Below, piece after piece: positions 61,041 through 64,000 of a DNA stretch of 64,000 nt (positions are counted from its first letter, which is position 1; each line of letters opens with the position of its first letter). The stretch comes from an uncultured Eubacteriales bacterium. Its GTDB lineage: Bacteria; Bacillota; Clostridia; Christensenellales; UBA1242. Location of the stretch: assembly GCA_949077035.1 (NCBI GenBank), contig CARUPR010000003.1, forward strand, positions 92,412 through 156,411, in the 5' to 3' direction. Position numbers and translations under genes: made by a program. The notes below the pieces were generated by a model. The model was not told the DNA's origin. It made no database searches and saw only the letters and a list, made by a program, of their open reading frames with translations.

Positions 61041-61670
61041 ATAGTAAATATTCTAGGAACGATTGATGATAAAATAGAAAATAATAATAGATTGATTGAA
61101 AAAATAAACAATTTAACGAAATCATATTATCTAAACTTTTGCAACGATGGTCATCATATTGATCTGTTGGAAAATCATATTAACAATCTTGATAAATATA
61201 GAAAACCCTTATCTTCAAGAGAAAGAGATTCTCTTGAAAAGATATATCCATATTATGGAGCAACTGAAATATTAGACTATGTTGATAACTATTTATTTGA
61301 TGGTGATTACATTCTTCTTGGTGAAGATGGTACCGTTGCCGATCCATCTGGATTTCCAGTCATTCAGCGAGTTAATGAAAAGTTCTGGGCAAACAATCAC
61401 ACACATATTCTGAATTCAAAAAACGACATAGATAATAACACCTTGGAATTAATTCTTAAAAATACAAATGTACAATCTATCATAACAGGCGCAGTTCAAC
61501 CTAAAATAAACCAAGCCAATATGAATTCTTTAAAAATTAAAATACCAAATCAAATAAGCGAATTTAAAAATCTAATTAAACATTATTTCGACAAAAGACA
61601 AATGCTTTTAGGCGAAAATAAAAAACTTAATACTTTAAAACAGTTATATTTAAAAAAGTTCTTTGGTTAA
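61041..61670 (+). pseudogene. hsdS': Silent hsdS half-cassette 1
   Basis: An open frame of about 209 codons from 61041, after an in-frame TAA, with no proper start (a TTG at 61092 has no ribosome binding site). It begins inside the central conserved hsdS repeat (VNILGTIDDKIENNN), contains one target-recognition domain and ends with the C-terminal repeat LKQLYLKKFFG. It lacks the first half of a specificity subunit, so it should serve as a donor for recombination. A hairpin terminator overlaps its end (61652-61684). Confidence 0.85.
61042..61059 (+). other. Predicted recombination core, copy 1
   Basis: TAGTAAATATTCTAGGAA is shared by all three hsdS copies; after it this copy diverges, mostly at silent positions. 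Confidence 0.7.
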
Positions 61671-61713
61671 TGAAGAACTTTTTTATTACTTTCGGTGTGT
61701 TATATTCTAAAAT

Positions 61714-61755
61714 ATTTGTATTACTATAAAGGAGGTAAAATATGGTAATACAAAT
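61714..61755 (+). promoter_or_regulatory. Hairpin enclosing the recombinase start
   Basis: ATTTGTATTAC (61714-61724) and GTAATACAAAT (61745-61755) are perfect inverted repeats. The 20-nt loop holds AAAGGAGG and the ATG, so folding would sequester the start region. Confidence 0.65.
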
Positions 61756-62560
61756 GACAACAGATGAATTTGAAAAAAAATTAAAACAAACAAATTTATC
61801 TAAAAACACAATTGACTCTTATATGCATACTCTACACCAATTCTTTGGTATGTATGAAGAAGTCACAAAGAAAAATTTACTGTCATATAAAGGTTTTCTA
61901 ATTGAAAATTACAAGCCTAAAACAGTAAATTTAAGAATACTTGCTCTAAACAAGTATTTAGAAACAACAAATAAAGGAGGTCTGAAATTAAAACTTATCA
62001 AAATCCAAAATAAAACGTTTTTAGAGAATGTTATAAGCGATGCCGACTACCGATTTTTTAAAAACAAACTAAAACGAGATGGCAGAAAAAACTGGTATTT
62101 TGTTGTAAGGTTTCTTGCTGCAACGGGAGCAAGAATCTCCGAACTTGTTCAAATAAAAGTTGAACATGTTGAAAAAGGATATTTGGACATCTACGGTAAA
62201 GGAGGAAAAGTTAGACGAATATATATCCCCAAAATGCTTAAAAATGAAACGATGAAATGGCTTGATGAAATCAATTTACACTCTGGTTATCTCTTTTTAA
62301 ATCGATTTGGCGAAAAACTTACAACCCGTGGAGTTGCCCACCAATTAAAAATATTTGGCGCAGAATATGGCATGAATACTAAGGTGATTTATCCTCATTC
62401 TTTTCGCCACCGCTTTGCAAAAAACTTCCTAGAAAAGTATAATGATTTAGCACTTCTTGCAGACTTAATGGGTCATGAATCAATTGAAACAACTAGAATT
62501 TATTTAAGGAAAACAGCCAATGAACAGCAAGAAATTGTTGATAAAATCATCACTTGGTAA
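61742..62560 (+). CDS. Tyrosine recombinase (hsdS invertase)
   Basis: 272 residues. SAM-like N-terminal core-binding domain to about residue 95, then the catalytic domain with Arg in ATGARISEL, Lys in YGKGGKVRR, HSFRHRF (HxxR), His in MGHESIETT and Tyr in RIYLRK. All residues are present. Located between two hsdS cassettes, it is most likely the enzyme that inverts them, as known for type I loci in streptococci, Mollicutes and Bacteroides. AAAGGAGG precedes the ATG. Confidence 0.92.
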   Translation: MVIQMTTDEFEKKLKQTNLSKNTIDSYMHTLHQFFGMYEEVTKKNLLSYKGFLIENYKPKTVNLRILALNKYLETTNKGGLKLKLIKIQNKTFLENVISDADYRFFKNKLKRDGRKNWYFVVRFLAATGARISELVQIKVEHVEKGYLDIYGKGGKVRRIYIPKMLKNETMKWLDEINLHSGYLFLNRFGEKLTTRGVAHQLKIFGAEYGMNTKVIYPHSFRHRFAKNFLEKYNDLALLADLMGHESIETTRIYLRKTANEQQEIVDKIITW

Positions 62561-63257
62561 TAACCCTTTAGTAAATATTCTAGGAAGTATCGACGAAAAG
62601 ATTGAAAATAACGAGCTAAAATTATCAAGTTTAGAACAACTATTGATGGATAAATTTATTAAATTCTCATCTGAAATTGAAGAGTTTGAAATTAAAAAAG
62701 CTGAAGACGTTTTTGATATTTCTATTGGTAGAACTCCACCAAGGCAAGAGCAAGAATGGTTCCAAAATGTGAAAACACAAGATAATGTGAAGTGGATTTC
62801 TATATCAGATATGGGCAATAGTAAAGCTTTTATTTTCGAAACCAACGAGTATTTAACCAACGATGCGATTGCATATTTTAACATACCTATAATAAAGGCA
62901 AATACAGTAATTTTGAGTTTTAAATTAACTGTTGGACGCGTGAATATAACAACTGAAAATATGCTATCTAATGAAGCTATTGCGCACTTTAATACAGACA
63001 ATGATTTATTACTACCGTATACATATTGTTATCTAAAACATTTTAATTATAGTAACTTAGGCAGCACATCATCAATAGCAACAGCAACAAACTCGAAATC
63101 TATTAAAAATATGTTATTTATTCTTCCTAAAGATTCTGATATTAATGAGTACTATAATTTTGGATATCCTATTCTTTCAAAAATATTTAGTTTACAAAGA
63201 CAAAATAATAAACTTAACCAATTAAAACAATTGTATTTAAAAAAGTTCTTCAATTGA
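62520..63257 (+). pseudogene. hsdS': Silent hsdS half-cassette 2
   Basis: The open frame runs from an ATG inside the recombinase gene, but conserved sequence starts only at the central repeat (PLVNILGSIDEKIENNE, from about 62566). A single target-recognition domain (IEEFEIKKAEDVFDISIGRTPP...) and the C-terminal repeat LKQLYLKKFFN follow. Without the N-terminal half it cannot be a complete specificity subunit. It converges on the expressed hsdS, ending 14 bp away. Confidence 0.85.
62569..62615 (+). repeat. 47-bp inverted repeat of the hsdS shufflon, left copy
   Basis: Identical over 47 bp to the reverse complement of 63908-63954. It codes for VNILGSIDEKIENNE in both copies. Confidence 0.95.
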
Positions 63258-63271
63258 GAAGAACTTTATAT

Positions 63272-64000
63272 TTATCCAAAGAATTTTTTAAGATGTAAAT
63301 TTTTAAGATTTAATAAATGTATATTTTTTTCTGTTAATTTCAATTGTTTTTCTAAATTTAATTTTAGTTGGTTTGTGATTTCATCGACAACCGCTTTGGG
63401 AGGAATTTTTACATATAAAGACTTTAAAATTTCTGTTTTTAAGTTTGTAAAAACACTTCCATTGCCAGAAGAAATTAGTTCTTTTTTATTATAATCAATT
63501 AAATACTTAATTATCTCTTTACTTAAAAATTTATAATTTTCAAAAATTAACCAGCCGTCATGAACACAGGCGGTAATGTTCACTATTCGAGTTAATGCCG
63601 GCGTTGCACTATTGGAGACAATAAGCATACCTTTGGTAACAATCCTACTTTTAGTAACTCCTGATTCTAAAATAAACTCATTTGTTTTAGTAATAAAATT
63701 ATTATTCTTGTCCGTAGCATCAGAGATTTTAATCCAGGGCATTCCATTTGTTGATAAATAATCTTGAATTGGTCTAGGGCTTGCACCTCTTGAGATATCA
63801 ACACAGTCTTCTAATTTAGATTGCTTCCAGGTTTTAATTAATGAATTATTTATATAGTTTTTTAAGAAAAATAATTTATTAAGCTCTTCTAATTTTAATA
63901 TGATTTTCTCGTTATTTTCAATCTTTTCGTCGATACTTCCTAGAATATTTACTATGTGCTGTTGGTCTTGCTGTTCATGTATGCAAATTTCCATCTTTTT
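63272..64000 (-). CDS. hsdS: Type I specificity subunit HsdS, C-terminal part (runs off the right edge)
   Basis: 242 codons are visible; the frame is still open at 64000. The first residues (MEICIHEQQDQQHIVNILGSIDEKIENNE in part) belong to the central repeat that separates the two target-recognition domains, so the first domain and probably hsdM lie beyond the edge. The second domain (KLEDCVDISRGASPRP...) and the LKNLHLKKFFG end are present. This is the copy likely to be expressed. Confidence 0.85.
   Translation of the reverse strand, partial: KKMEICIHEQQDQQHIVNILGSIDEKIENNEKIILKLEELNKLFFLKNYINNSLIKTWKQSKLEDCVDISRGASPRPIQDYLSTNGMPWIKISDATDKNNNFITKTNEFILESGVTKSRIVTKGMLIVSNSATPALTRIVNITACVHDGWLIFENYKFLSKEIIKYLIDYNKKELISSGNGSVFTNLKTEILKSLYVKIPPKAVVDEITNQLKLNLEKQLKLTEKNIHLLNLKNLHLKKFFG
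63908..63954 (-). repeat. 47-bp inverted repeat of the hsdS shufflon, right copy
   Basis: Exact reverse complement of 62569-62615. Inversion between the two would exchange half-cassette 2 with the C-terminal half of the expressed hsdS. Confidence 0.95.

Noticed and set aside
62520..62565. ATG at 62520 as a true start of an independent hsdS gene
   Set aside because: It lies in the recombinase gene, has no ribosome binding site, and conserved sequence starts only at the central repeat.

Overview
The window is a strongly AT-rich chromosome segment of a low-GC Gram-positive bacterium (Bacillota, most likely an uncultured Clostridia-like lineage). Signs are AAGGAGG-type ribosome binding sites, the block ylxM-ffh-rpsP-khpA-rimM-trmD, the block secG-rnr-smpB-ssrA, a T-box leader on tyrS, DnaD/DnaI-type replication genes, a Spo0A-type DNA-binding domain, and a GGGtGRT/iron-sulfur scaffold pair. 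The genus cannot be named from the sequence. Several genes (rsmD, lepA, ung) have near-consensus promoters whose predicted start of transcription is the start codon, so leaderless mRNAs seem common.

Layout. 1-8.9 kb (mostly minus strand): a lipoprotein end, yraN, rbgA, a MTA/SAH nucleosidase, then trmD-rimM-khpA-rpsP-ffh-ylxM and hemW-lepA (translation, secretion, ribosome assembly). 9.1-16.1 kb: GDPD, two hypothetical genes, rsmD, an orphan ABC substrate-binding lipoprotein and a large GLUG-repeat surface protein. 16.2-19.1 kb: an isolated phage terminase large subunit, an SH3-like membrane protein and a small sigma-like phage regulator. 19.3-21.1 kb: tRNA-Leu with duplicated 3' sequences, lexA with a zinc-ribbon gene, and a Spo0A effector domain without a receiver. 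21.3-26.3 kb: degV, then a Nudix/winged-helix regulator and an operon with a P-loop kinase-like protein, an unknown protein and two dCTP deaminase paralogs; three copies of one palindromic operator link regulator and operon. A helical protein with a poly-C tract in its promoter follows.

26.3-27 kb: tRNA-Lys with duplicated 3' modules and a broken tRNA-Lys copy. 27-40 kb: M1-like peptidase, dnaD-dnaI, MBL hydrolase, tRNA-Trp, PH-domain protein, a MazF module, acpS, recX, a short YigZ protein, tyrS with T-box, the scaffold/GGGtGRT pair and ung. 40-45.3 kb: a Glu-rich membrane protein, tmRNA, smpB, rnr, secG. 45.8-54.2 kb: small accessory enzymes (TfoX-like, 2H phosphoesterase with a poly-G tract, methyltransferase, two Nudix proteins, GHMP kinase, coaD, hydrolase, transglutaminase-like).

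54.2-56.6 kb is an IS21-family element. 56.8-64 kb is a type I restriction-modification locus: hsdR, a PIN-like nuclease, a tyrosine recombinase, two silent hsdS half-cassettes and the end of the expressed hsdS. 47-bp inverted copies of the central hsdS repeat should let the recombinase swap target-recognition domains, giving phase-variable DNA specificity. hsdM is probably just beyond the right edge.

The most unusual features are the dCTP deaminase pair whose active-site losses are complementary, the shared operator of that locus, the hsdS shufflon with its PIN protein, and the repeated 'tRNA 3' end - terminator - antisense T-arm' modules behind tRNA-Leu and tRNA-Lys.
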